From NCBI GenBank assembly GCA_963565915.1, contig OY751488.1, positions 310,001 through 374,000 of the forward strand: a DNA stretch of 64,000 nt. Reading direction: 5' to 3'. Positions within the stretch are counted from its first letter, which is position 1. Each line of letters opens with the position of its first letter. Positions 9,932 to 20,275 of the stretch are shown here, in pieces. The notes under the pieces were generated by a model, which saw only the letters and a program-made list of their open reading frames with translations, was not told where the DNA came from and made no database searches. A program made the position numbers and the translations under genes. Source of the DNA: Entoloma clypeatum. Taxonomy: Eukaryota; Basidiomycota; Agaricomycetes; Agaricales; Entolomataceae.

Positions 9932-11679
9932 ACAGTGTGCCCTCGTTGTCTACTAAAAATTGTTATGCTGCCTTATTTATGGAACAATATAATCCTATAC
10001 CCTCCATCTCTAAGCCTGCAAACGATCCCATAGTCGCACCCAACTCCACAAATCCCATCCGCCTTCGCCTCTCTAAATGGGAGCGTCAGCTTCCAAAACA
10101 ATATGTCCTCGCATCCGCTCACTCTGACAATTCTATTGAACTAGACATAGTTCTTGAAACTACCGAGACCAAAGACACACTATCACAAAAGGCCTTACTC
10201 GACAGCAGGGCAACAGGGTCATTTATTGAATGCACTCTGGTCGAGAAACATCGACTCTCTACTCAAAAACTACAATGCGCAATTCCGGTATACAACATCA
10301 ACGGAACTCCAAACGAGGCTGGAGCGATAACGGAGGTGTTGGATGTAGTGCTCCGCTATTGGGATCACTCGGAACGGACCCAGCTTGCAGTCACCAGTTT
10401 GGGAAAACAAGAAATTGTGTTAGGCTTCACTTGGCTCAAAGAACACAACCCCGAGGTAGATTGGGCTTCAGGGGAAGTGAAGAGGAGCCGGTGTCCTGCA
10501 CGATGTCGGACATGCCAACAGGAGGCAGCCCAAGAGCGGAAGAAGCGGAAGTTTGAACAAGTCCGCATCTGAGCCTGTCAGATGGGTTCCACTCCGACGC
10601 CTGGCCTAGCGGAGGAGGCTCCGTGTGGTCCATGGGTGGAGGATGTCACAGAAGGAGAGGAAGCGGAGGAGTCAGCGGAAGACAATGAAGAAGAAGAAGA
10701 GTTTGAGGAGGGAGATTGCCTTTTTGTCGGAACAGTACCCACGGAGGTGGAGTTCATCCGTGCTTCATCCAGTATCTCACAACGTCTATCGGAGGCTTTC
10801 CTCAGTAACCAAAAACCTAAATCGTTCCATGACTCTGTACCAGACCACTTGTTTGACTTTGAAGACATATTCTCAAAGACCTCTTTCGACACCTTACCGG
10901 AAGAGCGGACTTGGGACCACGCCATTGAACTTGTTCCGGACGCCTCTCCGGCAGGTTGTAAGGTATATCCGCTTGCTCCAAATGAACAGAAGGAACTCGA
11001 CGCGTTTTTGGAGGAAAACCTGGCAACTGGCCGGATCCGCCCTTCCAAGTCTCCGATGGCATCTCCGGTATTCTACATCAAGAAGAAGGATGGCTCCCTT
11101 CGTCTTGTACAAGACTACTGGTCACTCAATTCCAAAACTATCAAAAACAAGTATCCGCTTCCACTCATATCTGAACTGATCAATAAACTTCAACGCGCTC
11201 AATACTTCACCAAGCTTGACATCCGCTGGGGTTACAACAATGTGCGGATAAAACCCGGAGACCAGTGGAAGGCCGCTTTTCGGACCAATCACGGACTCTA
11301 TGAACCATTGGTGATGTTCTTCGGCCTCACTAATAGTCCATCCACATTCCAGACTATGATGAACGAGATCTTTCAGGACCTTATCACTGAAGGTGTAGTC
11401 TGTGTTTACCTCAACGATATACTCATCTTCAAGGAGACCCTTGCGGAGCATCGGAGGGTCACACGGATTGTACTGGAACGACTTCGCGAACACAAACTCT
11501 ATCTAAAACCAGAGAAATGCGAGTTTGAACAAACACACATTGAATACCTAGGCCTTATTATTGAACAAGGACACGTAGAGATGGATCCGGTGAAGGTAGC
11601 AGGGGTCGCGGAGTGGCCCGCTCCAACAAACGTCCAAGAAGTACAGTCCTTTCTGGGATTCACTAACTTCTATCGCATG
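9932..11679 (+). pseudogene. pol: Pol of B1: protease and reverse transcriptase, truncated
   Basis: The frame is open across the gag stop in the -1 frame. The protease motif reads LLDSRATGSF, so the usual DSGATG has lost its Gly. A TGA at 10570-10572 interrupts the frame before the next section. The RT has [22 protein letters not shown] and the active-site box VCVYLNDILIF, in which the first Asp of the usual DD pair is Asn. The frame ends at SFLGFTNFYR, where a non-B sequence begins. With two altered catalytic motifs, a stop and a truncation, it is inactive. Confidence 0.85.
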
Positions 11680-11749
11680 GAATTCGGGTCTGGGGCGAAG
11701 TGCGTGTTTCGGGGTGCAGGGTTATAATTAACCTTGAACTTCTTCTTTC
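11680..11749 (-). pseudogene. Displaced 70-bp fragment of element D gag
   Basis: Read on the minus strand after the 3' LTR of C1, this gives GAAAG and then AAGAAGTTCAAGG, translating KKFKVNYNPAPRNTHFAPDP. This continues, in frame and without a stop, the D gag frame that is cut at 25583 by C2 (ending RPDGGK, with flank GAAAG). The GAAAG next to C1 here and next to C2 there would form one target duplication. The left boundary with B1 is at about 11680. Confidence 0.7.
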
Positions 11750-12234
11750 TGTTAAGAACTGATTGACAAAACGTCGGAGCTACGTCGGATGCGTCGGAAG
11801 GTCGGAAGGTCGGAGCGCGTGCAACGTAGGGGCAAGGACTTGGCTTCAACTTGTGTGTTGCGCCCTCGCTAATACGTTGGTGTCCTTATTTCGGAGGATC
11901 GGAGGTCGGAGGTCGGACTCAAGTTAAGAGTCGGAAAGAGGACGGGAGGTATGATGTCGAATCTAAGTTGATATTCAAACTGAAGCTAATACACGATTCT
12001 ACATAAGTTTAAATACTATGTCGGAGGACGTGTGGCTTCGTCGGAGTCGGATAACGAGTGGCTGTCGGAGATTCTTAACATAAGTAAAATGATCGGATGT
12101 AAGTAATGTACGTAGTAACGAGATTCATAACAGTAAGTATGCATAATAAGTATTAGTCAAAATGTCGGAGGTGTCGGAGGTGTCGGAGGTGTCGGGATTG
12201 GTCGGAAATCGTCGGAATGGATCGGAATGTAACA
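11750..12234 (-). repeat. 3' LTR of C1
   Basis: 485 bp. Relative to the 5' LTR it contains an extra block of about 80 bp (roughly 11810-11895, including GGGCAAGGACTTGGCTTCAA). The 3' LTR of C2 has the same block. The adjoining internal sequence, read on the minus strand, has the purine tract AAGGGGGAAATAC before the LTR. Confidence 0.9.
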
Positions 12235-12401
12235 GTATTTCCCCCTTAGGGCCGAACCCATGAGGCCTAAGGACCTAGGTGGTCGGTGCGCGTGAACTGC
12301 GTCATGTGATGCATTGGTTGAAAATACCGTCTGAGTGGTTCTTTCTTCTTGTTCCCCCATTCTTTTTTTTCGTTTTAAAACTCTTCCGAAAACCCCTCAA
12401 T

Positions 12402-13379
12402 ATGTCGGCATCCGATTTTCAAAAGGAGATGGAGGCGCTGCAGACTAAGCTCGCGGAGGTGGAGGCGAAAAAGCGAGCAGCGGAGGAGGAGGCTGTGAGG
12501 AAGGCTGAGGAGGAGCGGAGAGCGGAGGAAGAGAGGACTGCGGAGGCGGCGCGATTAGCGGAGGAGATGCGGGTAGCGGAGGAGATGCGTCGGGTGTCGG
12601 AGCTGACGGCTCAGAAGAGGGCCGATGAAGTGGCCGCTGCGCAAGGCACATCGAGCAAGGGGTCGGGGGAGCCGCAGGCGGAGAAGAAGAAGAAGACGAC
12701 AAAGAAGAGGAAGGTGGAGGAAGTGTCGGCGATGGTTGGAGAGGGGTCGGGAGTCGGGGTCGGGGTCGGCACCTGTGATAGGTGCATTGTGAAGGGCGTC
12801 GAATGCGAACGCGATGAGTAAGTTCCTCTTTGGTTATTTTCTTCTGTTTTAACCTTTTGTTTTAGGAATAAGTCGTCCTGTAGGGGTTGTATCAAAGACA
12901 AGAAGAAGTGCGAGGTCGGAGCGTCGGAGGGGAAGTCGGAGGTGAAGGAGGTGAAGAGAACGGTGAAGGTGGTTAAGGGGAAGAAAAAGGCGTCGGAGAT
13001 GCCGTCGGAGAGTGGGTCGGAGGACACCGTCTTGGGTGTCCTCAAGATGATACTGGCGGAGACGAGGCAGGTGAGGCGACTGCTAACAGCAGTCGAAGGC
13101 TCGGTGAACACCGAGTACCAACCCAAGTCGCCGGAGGTGTCGGAGGAAGGGTCGGAGTCGGAGATGGATACGGCGGAGGAGACGCACGAGTTGAGACTGG
13201 AGAAGAGGATTGCGAGAAGGATTAGGAAGGACATGGTGAATAGGAAAAGGTTGGAGTTGCCGGAGCTGTCGGACGATTCCGACATGTCGATTTCGGAGCC
13301 GTCGGAGAAGGCGGAGTCGGGTAAGGAGGAGTCGGACAAGGAGGAGGGTCCGTCGAACAAGAAACAACGTACTAAGTAG
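12402..13379 (+). CDS. Antisense two-exon gene in element C: coiled coil plus Zn2Cys6-type cluster
   Basis: Exon 1 is 12402-12817, the intron 12818-12865 (GTAAGT...TTTTAG, 48 nt) and exon 2 12866-13379, giving 309 residues on the strand opposite to C1 gag-pol. Residues 5-85 form a long charged helix (EMEALQTKLAEVEAKKRAAE, repeated AEE/KAEEERR). A basic stretch KKKKTTKKRKVEE follows. The cysteines CDRC..C from exon 1 and CRGC..C from exon 2 have spacing C-x2-C-x6-C-x8-C-x2-C-x6-C, which fits the fungal Zn2Cys6 DNA-binding cluster and forms only after splicing. Exon 2 continues with a helical segment and an acidic, Ser-rich tail ending NKKQRTK. The TCGGAG repeats in the DNA are shared with the LTR. 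A role in element or host regulation is inference. The counterpart in C2 is broken. Confidence 0.7.
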
Positions 13380-13407
13380 ATAGAAATAGTACTTGTTTTT
13401 TCTTGTT

Positions 13408-16400
13408 TCAGAGCGATGTGAGCGGACCCGGTTTGTTGGGATAAGCGGAGTGAAAGTCGGAGACAAGCTCGGGGGCGTTTTCCAATTCATTGGCTGGTAG
13501 CCAAGAGAATTCTTCATCAGTGTTTTCATATCCTAACCAACGGACGAAATATAGTAGCTTGCAGCTACGTCGTCGGTCGATCTTTGAGTCGACTATTTCA
13601 GCGATCTCGTACTCAAGTTCTCCGTCATTGTCAATCGGAGGAGGCGGAGGTTGGGTCCGATTCGGAATGGTGTTCGGAGTTGCGGGTTCAAGCATGGAGA
13701 CGTGGTAGACGGGGTGAACACCGCGGAATGTGTCGGGGAGTCGGAGGGTAAAGGAGTGTGTGCCGGGTTGTGCAATGATCTCGTATGGTCCCAAGTACTT
13801 TTCTGAGAGTTTCTTGGATGGGCGTGTTGTGCGGAAGAACTGTGCTTTGACGAAAACCTGCTGTCCGACAGAAAATGTCGGAGGTGCGATCCGATTATTG
13901 TTGGAGGACTTCTGGTAGCGTCGTTGGGCGTCGGAGATGGTGGCTTTCAGTTCTTGGTGAAGTTCGTCTAAGTCGGTCACGAAGGATCGGGCTCGGGAAG
14001 AGGCGAGGTCTCATTCCGGGTGAACAGTAATGTTCGGATGGTAACCCTTGTTAGCAAAGAAGGGAGATATGCCAGTGGTAGCACTAGGTGCGTTGTTGTA
14101 CGCGAACTCCGCAATCGGAAGGAGAGCCGACCAGTTGTCCTGTTGGTAGTTGCAGAATATCCGCAAGTACTGTTCGAGGGTCTGGTTAGTGCGTTCGGTT
14201 TGGCCATCGCCTTCGGGGTGGTAACCGGAGGTGAAGTGGAGGGTCATGTTTAGAGCCTTTCCGAGAGATCGGAAGAATCGGGAGATGAATTCGGGGCCGC
14301 GGTCGGAGGTGATATGTTCGGGGACGCCGTGTTTAGAGAAGACATGCAATACGAAGAGTACGGCAAGGTCTTCAGAGGTGCAGTGAATTGTTGTCGGAAT
14401 GAAAATGCTTTGTTTCGTTAATCGGTCAACGATAACGAGGATTGAATCAAAGTTGTCGGAGGTCGGAAGGGTCTCGATGAAATCCATTGAGATAGAATTC
14501 CAAGGACATTCAGAGATCAGAAGCTGTTTGAGTAGGCTGTAAGGCTTGTGTCTTTGTGGCTTCGATCGCATGCAAGTGGTACATGACTTGCAATAGTGTT
14601 TAACGAAATCTCGTATTCTGGGCCAGGTATAATCACGTTGAATGAGACTGAGTGTCTTGTTCTGACCTGGGTGTCCAGCAAGCATATGATCGTGCTTGTG
14701 CTGTAGGACTCGGAGTCGGAGGTCGTTGGAGTCGGGAACATATATCCGATCGTCATGTCGGAGGAAACCATCGGGGTCGAGAGACCAGCGGGGTTTAGGA
14801 TCTTTAGAAAGAGTGTCGTAAAGAGTGTCGGAAGGGAGTGCTGTGAGTATGTCGTGGTGAAGCTTTTCTGTGTCCATGATAATGGTTGCATGGAGGACGG
14901 GCTCAAGGAGTTGAGTCGCGCGAACTGAAGCGGAGAGCTGTTCTTGCGAAAAGACTGGTCGGAGGTTGGTCGGATTGATGTCGACGTAGTCGCTATTTCC
15001 CCCTTTAGGATAGACATCCCAACGTCTAGTTAGAGAGTCAGGTTTAGTTCCCAATCGGCCGGGGCGGAATCGGATGACGAGGTTGAACTGAGAAAGGTAT
15101 TCCGACCATCGGACTTGTCGGCGTGAAAGAACTTTGGTGGTGGCAAAATACTCGAGATTTTTGTGGTCGGTAACGACGTCAATCGGAGTACCGGAGCCTT
15201 CGAGGTAATGGCGCCAAATTTTAAACGCTTCGTAGATGGCAAGAAGTTCCTTATCGTGGGTGTCATAGTTTACTTCGGGGGCCGTGAAGGTGCGGGAATG
15301 GAATGCGACGGGGTGGACTTCATTGTCGGAGGTGACTATCGACAGAATAGCCGCTAGGGCATAGTCGGATGCGTCGGTTTCGACAATTATCGGAGAGTCG
15401 GGGATCCAGTGTGTCAGGATCGGAGCGGTGGTAAATGCCTTTTTCAGGTCATTAAAAGCGGTTCGAGCGTCGTCGGAGAACAGCCAAGTGGCATGTTTCC
15501 TGGTTAAACGAGTGAGTGGAATAGTGATGTTGGAATAGAATGGAATGAAACGTCGGTAAAAGTTTGCAAAACCTAAAAAGGACTGGACATCCTTCACTCT
15601 GCGCGGTTCAGGCCAATCCTGAATAATCTTGACTTTCGCTTCCGACATTTTGAGTCCGTCGGGAGAAAGGATAAATCCAAGATATTCTACAGTTTCGGCA
15701 GAGAAGTCGCACTTGTCGGCGCGGGCGTAAAGACCATGTTGTCGGAGTCGTCGGAGGACTTCTCGGACATGTTTTTTGTGTTCCTCGGGGTTGTCGGAGT
15801 AGATCAGGATGTCGTCGAGGTAAACCGTAACACAGTTGTCCAGAAGGTCGGAGAAGATGTCGTTCATAAAACGTTGAAAGGCTGCAGGTGCGTTAGACAA
15901 TCCGAATGGCATGACTAACCATTCAAATGATCCATAGCGAGTGCGGAATGCAGTTTTCCATTCGTCACCTTCAGCGATGCGGACTAGGTGGTATGCGTGT
16001 CGGAGGTCTACGGTGGTATAAACGCGTGCTTTTCCGGCAGTGGCTAAGAGGTCGGAGATGAGCGGAAGTGGGTATCGGTCCTTCTTCGTGATTTTGTTCA
16101 GGCCTCGGTAGTCGACGCATAGTCGGAGTGATCCATCTTTCTTTCGGACGAAGAGGATTGGAGCGCCGTGAGGTGAACTAGAAGGTTTGATGAAACCGAT
16201 ATTGAGGTGCTCGTCGATGAAGTCTCGGAGGGATCCAAGTTCGGATTGCGAGAGTGAGTACATCGGACCAATCGGAGGGGAAGTACCTTCCTCCAAATTG
16301 ATTTTGAGGTCATACGGTCGGTGGGGTGCAAGGGTGTCGGCTTTTTTCTTACTGAATACATCAGCAAAATCGTGGTATTCCTCGGGTATGCCAGAGAGGT

Positions 16401-17118
16401 CGGGAGTGTCGTCGGAGACAGACGCGGAATTGGCGGAGATGTCGGAGAGGTGAACGCGGAAAGCGTATGCCCCAGGAGCTTTACATGCATGGAGATATGC
16501 GGCTGCATTGACCATGGTAATCTGTGGCGGGTCGGAGGTGTTCGGAGTGAGCGGATCGGAGGTGCCCATCGGAGAGGGCGGACACTGCAGAGGGGGCGGA
16601 GCTGCCTCAGCAGTCGACGTCGGAGTCGGACTCGGAGTGTCGGGTAACGTAGAACGGAATAAGATACTGCCCAATACCCAGTCAATCAACGGATTGTAGC
16701 GGGTGAGCCAGTTGTGTCCTAGAACCAAATTACAAGACGAATCGAGGGTTGTCACGTAAAATGCGACGGTCAGAAGTTCACCGGAAGGAAATCGGAGAGG
16801 AAGATCGATAGATTGTGTGATATACGTATTTGAAGAACCGTCAAAAAGTTTCAAAACCATAGGTGAAGGAATCGGAGTCGGAGATAAGTTTAAAGAAGAA
16901 ATAAATCTGGTATCTGCGAAGCAATGTGTAGAACCAGAATCAATAAGAGTCTTTATCGGAAGAGAATCGGAAAAGGTCGGAGATATCAAATCAATACATA
17001 GAGAGTTCGGATTTGAGAGAGCGGACGCATTGAGTCGGAGGGTTTCCAAAGGTGCACGAAAGGTGTCAACGCAATCCCCAGTACGTGCTGGAATCTGAGG
17101 ACTGCTTACTATTTTTTT
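13408..17118 (-). pseudogene. pol: Pol of C1: protease, RT, RNase H, integrase, chromodomain (one stop)
   Basis: The frame is -1 relative to gag and is open from the A-run at the gag end. In order: protease IDSGSTHCFAD; RT with KKDGSLRLCVDYRGL and VYLDDILIYS; RNase H starting VETDASDYALAA; the H2C2 module (HDHMLAGHPGQNK, CKSCTTC); the integrase core with SMDFIETLP, TSDRGPEFIS and the Glu in TERTNQTLEQYL; and a chromodomain (EYEIAEIVDSKID, LLYFVRWLGYENTDEEFSWL). The only break is TGA at 14011-14013, between VHPE and DLASSRARSF, where Arg (CGA) is likely. The same stop is present in C2. All catalytic residues I can check are intact, so this is a nearly complete polyprotein. Confidence 0.92.
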
Positions 17119-18335
17119 GACTCGGTCGTCTTCTCCGATTTGTCCTCAGCTTGGGCCGCGCGGGCCTTTGCTTTGGCGTTAGAAGACGATTTCTTCGAGC
17201 AGTCGGAAGCCCGATGACCAACGTTGCCGCAAAACATGCATAAATTATTGTCAAATCGTCGTTGGCGTTCTTGGGGAGTTAATTTCCCATCTTTGCCAAG
17301 TTTGTCGGAGAGGGCGGATTTCGGAGAGGTGGATGACGATTTTTGTTGTTGTTGCGAGTTGGGTTTAGACGATGAGGAGTTGTTGTTGGAGGATGATGAA
17401 GCGGGGGTCTGTTTTTTGTCGGATTTGTCGGATTTGTCGGATTTCGGAGTAGATTTGTCGGAGGAGCGCGATTTCTCGCGTTGACGTTCCCAGTAGCGAG
17501 CATCAATGTTATGGGCCATTACTTTCAACTCGGCGAGAGTTTTTGGTTTGGGAAAAGTCCCCAAAACGTCCTTGATGCGTTCCACTAAACCGGTATAGTA
17601 CCGATATCGGAGCGCGCCATCATCCCACTGCGTGCGAGCGGAAAGACGTTTGAAGTCCACGTTGTAACGTAGGATCTTCTGATTGTCGCGCATCCGAAGG
17701 TGATCCAGGCTATCCTCTGCTTCTCCGGTCGGATCGATAGGTCCGAATTCGGATCGGAGGATGTGCACAAAGGCGGACCAGTCGTCCAACCAGACAGAGT
17801 CGTCGTCGGACTCTCCCAAGAGGGTGGGCTCAAACCATTTGAGCGCGGTTCCTCGGAGGTACGACAGAGCGAAACTGACTTTGTTATCATCGTCGTCAAA
17901 AGCGGGGTTGTTTCGGAAATATAGCGTGCATTGTGCGAGGAAACTGGTGAGTTTCCGAGAGTCGGAACCGTCAAAAGTGTCGGGTTCCTTCGATTTCTTT
18001 TTCGGAGTTTTCGGAGTCTCTCTACGTCGGAGCTCCTGCGTCATAAGCATAATTGCTTCGGCGAGGTTTGGAGTTTGCTCGCAACGGAAAGGATTGTTAT
18101 CGTCAAAAGGAGAGGTCGGCGATTTAAAAGGACGGAATTCTTCAGGAATCGGAGGTCCTTGTGTCTGAGGTGTTCGGAGATGAGGTGTCGGAGATATGGG
18201 GTCAGGTTTGGGTGCAGATTCTTCTGCGGGAATATCTTGGAACATATGTAGAAATGTCGCCCTGGTGTCCTGCAGGTTTGAAGCTTCCGCTGCGGCTGCT
18301 GCTGCGCGGGAGTTCTGTGTGTTGCGGGCTGCCAT
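17109..18335 (-). CDS. gag: Gag of C1
   Basis: 408 residues from ATG 18335. An Ala-rich start is followed by a Pro-rich linker, the retrotransposon Gag core (FDGSDSRKLTSFLAQCTLYF, LSYLRGTALKWFEP, YNVDFKRLSARTQWDDGALR), a low-complexity Ser/Asn/Gln stretch and one zinc knuckle CMFCGNVGHRASDC. It is identical to the C2 product. The frame ends in a run of seven A before TAG, and pol continues in the -1 frame. Confidence 0.93.
   Translation of the reverse strand: MAARNTQNSRAAAAAAEASNLQDTRATFLHMFQDIPAEESAPKPDPISPTPHLRTPQTQGPPIPEEFRPFKSPTSPFDDNNPFRCEQTPNLAEAIMLMTQELRRRETPKTPKKKSKEPDTFDGSDSRKLTSFLAQCTLYFRNNPAFDDDDNKVSFALSYLRGTALKWFEPTLLGESDDDSVWLDDWSAFVHILRSEFGPIDPTGEAEDSLDHLRMRDNQKILRYNVDFKRLSARTQWDDGALRYRYYTGLVERIKDVLGTFPKPKTLAELKVMAHNIDARYWERQREKSRSSDKSTPKSDKSDKSDKKQTPASSSSNNNSSSSKPNSQQQQKSSSTSPKSALSDKLGKDGKLTPQERQRRFDNNLCMFCGNVGHRASDCSKKSSSNAKAKARAAQAEDKSEKTTESKK
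17112..17118 (-). promoter_or_regulatory. Candidate -1 frameshift site (A AAA AAA) in C1
   Basis: On the minus strand the gag end reads TCA AAA AAA TAG. The heptamer A-AAA-AAA is positioned as X-XXY-YYZ directly before the stop, and the pol frame is exactly -1. See also 27251-27257. Confidence 0.6.
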
Positions 18336-18381
18336 AACTGGAATTTGAAATACGGATAAGCGAGTGGCAGTTTGAATATAC

Positions 18382-18785
18382 TGTTAAGAACTGATCGACA
18401 AAACGTCGGAGCTACGTCGGACGCGTCGGAAGGTCGGAAGGTCGGAAGGATCGGAGGATCGGAGGTCGGAGGTCGGACTCAAGTTAAGAGTCGGAAAGAG
18501 GACGGGAGGTATGATGTCGAATCTAAGTTGATATTCAAACTGAAGCTAATACACGATTCTACATAAGTTTAAATACTATGTCGGAGGACGTGTGGCTTCG
18601 TCGGAGTCGGATAACGAGTGGCTGTCGGAGATTCTTAACATAAGTAAAATGGTCGGATGTAAGTAATGTACGTAGTAACGAGATTCATAACAGTAAGTAT
18701 GCATAATAAGTATTAGTCAAAATGTCGGAGGTGTCGGAGGTGTCGGGATTGGTCGGAAATCGTCGGAATGGATCGGAATGTAACA
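18382..18785 (-). repeat. 5' LTR of C1 with promoter and self-primer
   Basis: 404 bp. On the minus strand TATTTAAA (start 18575) lies 33 nt before CAGTTTGAATAT (18542-18531). This is the reverse complement of the primer site ATATTCAAACTG, which in plus-strand terms is CAGTTTGAATAT at 18368-18379, 2 nt from the LTR edge. It differs from the 5' LTR of C2 at about one site. Confidence 0.9.
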
Positions 18786-19164
18786 CTATTCCACCATCTC
18801 CGACGTCCTCCGACACCCTCCGACATCTTATCCACCTCTCCGCATCTCTCCGCATCCGATGACTCCGTGCCCCTCCGCTCCTCCACACGTCGGATCGCAG
18901 GTACTATCATTCATCTTGTTTCCATTCATCCCCCATCCCTACTCCCGATCATTACTCATCATTCATACGTCTTGTTTTATCTTTTATTTCATATCTCATT
19001 TTACTATTTATCTAACTAGCTTGCAGGGGAATCCTTAGAACTTTCTCTTCGGATCTCCCTTGCAAGGTACGTGTTGTATTACTTATCAGACTGCTCAATC
19101 TAAACTTCAGATCTCCCTTGCAAGTATCTGAGTTCGAGTCTTGGATCGTAAGGTCGCTCTAACA
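18786..19164 (+). repeat. Partial 5' LTR of B2
   Basis: It corresponds to B1 LTR positions from about 8427 onward (CTATTCCACCATCTCC) and ends GCTCTAACA at 19164. The first ~38 bp are missing at the C1 boundary. Confidence 0.8.
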
Positions 19165-19235
19165 GTAGAACATTCTCATCTAATTGGACCAGGTCCAATT
19201 GCATTGTTGTCACGATTCCGCACTTCGGAGTAGCT

Positions 19236-20274
19236 TTGTCCACGTCCGACTCCGATACATCTCACACCCCTTCCAGTTCTTCTAATTACCTCTCCGTAAC
19301 TGGTGATGCTGCTCCGCGCATAGTAATGGACGACCCCAATCACCTTGAACAGCTCGAGCACGAGTTCCAGGAGCAACGTCAAACTCTCGCTGATATCTCG
19401 ACTCAACTTGACCCTGCTCCGCTCGCTCCGGCCAATCTGGGCGTGCGTTGAGCAAAACCTGCCAATCTGTCAGACTTCGACGGATCACGCACAAATGGCT
19501 GGACCTTTCTAAACTCCTGTGAATTGTTTATAGGGCTGGCTCCGGAACAGTTCGCAGACGACCACACTAAAATTTATTGGGCCTTATCTTTCATGAAGAG
19601 TGGACACACAGCACACTTTGCAGATCGCATTATCCGACAGGAGCGGAGGACCGGTGCTCCGCCTTATCGGACTTGGGTGGACTTCCACGCAGTCTTCACA
19701 GCGGAGTTCACTCCAAAGAATGAGGAACAGGATGCAAGACTGATCCTCGAAGGAGAATCATACTATCAAGGTCAACAGGATGTCGCGACCTACATTGACG
19801 AGTTCAAATACTACATTGACAAAGCGGGCTATCAGGAGGATACCAACATCATACTCAAATTCTGCCACGTCCGATGAGTGGTACTCTGCAGCACAAGTCA
19901 ATGATGACAATAGGATTGCCAGAGTACCTGGCACCTCAGTATTCCCTCGCCCCTACATTCCATTCACTCCATGTACAGCTCCACTCACATCCGCATCCGC
20001 TCCGCTGACAAGGGACCCTAATGCAATGGACATTGATACTTCACGCGTCAAAGGCAAGAATGCCAATGCATGCTTCAGATGTAACAAAATGGATCACTTC
20101 AGTCGTGAATGCCCCCTTCGCTTCGACATCCAATTCATGACAATGGAGGAACAAGACGAGTTTGTTATGGAACAACTCGTGGTCAAGGACGCGGCAGAAG
20201 GCAACTCCGTTCTGCCCACGGAGTCTGCAGAGTCGGAGGGAGGACAGGAGGATTTTCCTCCTCACAACGAGTGA
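19236..20274 (+). pseudogene. gag: Gag of B2 (broken)
   Basis: The same domains as B1 gag are present, but the Pro-rich linker is shortened. A TGA follows LGVR at 19449-19451, and the core frame resumes as FIGLAPEQFADDHTKIYWAL. TGA at 19875-19877 ends the frame after FCHVR. The zinc knuckle CFRCNKMDHFSRECP and acidic tail lie in the following frame, ending at 20274. From 20009 the sequence appears identical to B1. Confidence 0.75.
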
Positions 20275-20275
20275 A

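Larger units (their letters stand above)
8389..11679 (+). mobile_element. Ty3 element B1, 3' truncated
   Basis: It starts with an LTR (TGTAAGGGCAACC) whose other end, GGTCGCCCTTACA, forms a good inverted terminal pair. Gag and pol follow up to the end of the RT domain (SFLGFTNFYR), where the element is joined to a 70-bp piece of element D at about 11680. RNase H, integrase and the 3' LTR are missing. A second copy, B2, is at 18786-21815. Confidence 0.85.
11750..18785 (-). mobile_element. Ty3/chromovirus LTR retrotransposon C1
   Basis: Minus-strand element with a 485-bp 3' LTR on the left and a 404-bp 5' LTR on the right (TGTTAAG and TGTAACA ends). It holds gag, pol with chromodomain, and an antisense spliced gene between pol and the 3' LTR. 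The flanks are CTTTC on the left and CTATT on the right, so there is no matching target duplication. It mirrors C2: coordinates sum to 44369 without a gap over 12942-18785 and 25584-31427. Confidence 0.93.

Noticed and set aside
12157..13360. Minus-strand Ser/Pro-rich ORFs opposite the antisense gene
   Set aside because: The plus-strand frame has the splice sites, cysteine pattern and coiled coil. The minus frames are low-complexity complements of GAG/GTC-rich codons.
14020..17098. Many plus-strand ORFs antisense to C1 gag-pol (and their mirror images in C2)
   Set aside because: They have no domain signal, start at arbitrary codons, and disappear where the sense frame codon bias changes. They are shadows of gag and pol.
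11750..18785. C1 as a simple insertion with its own target duplication
   Set aside because: The flanks CTTTC and CTATT do not match. The D-gag continuity and GAAAG sharing with C2 give a better explanation.
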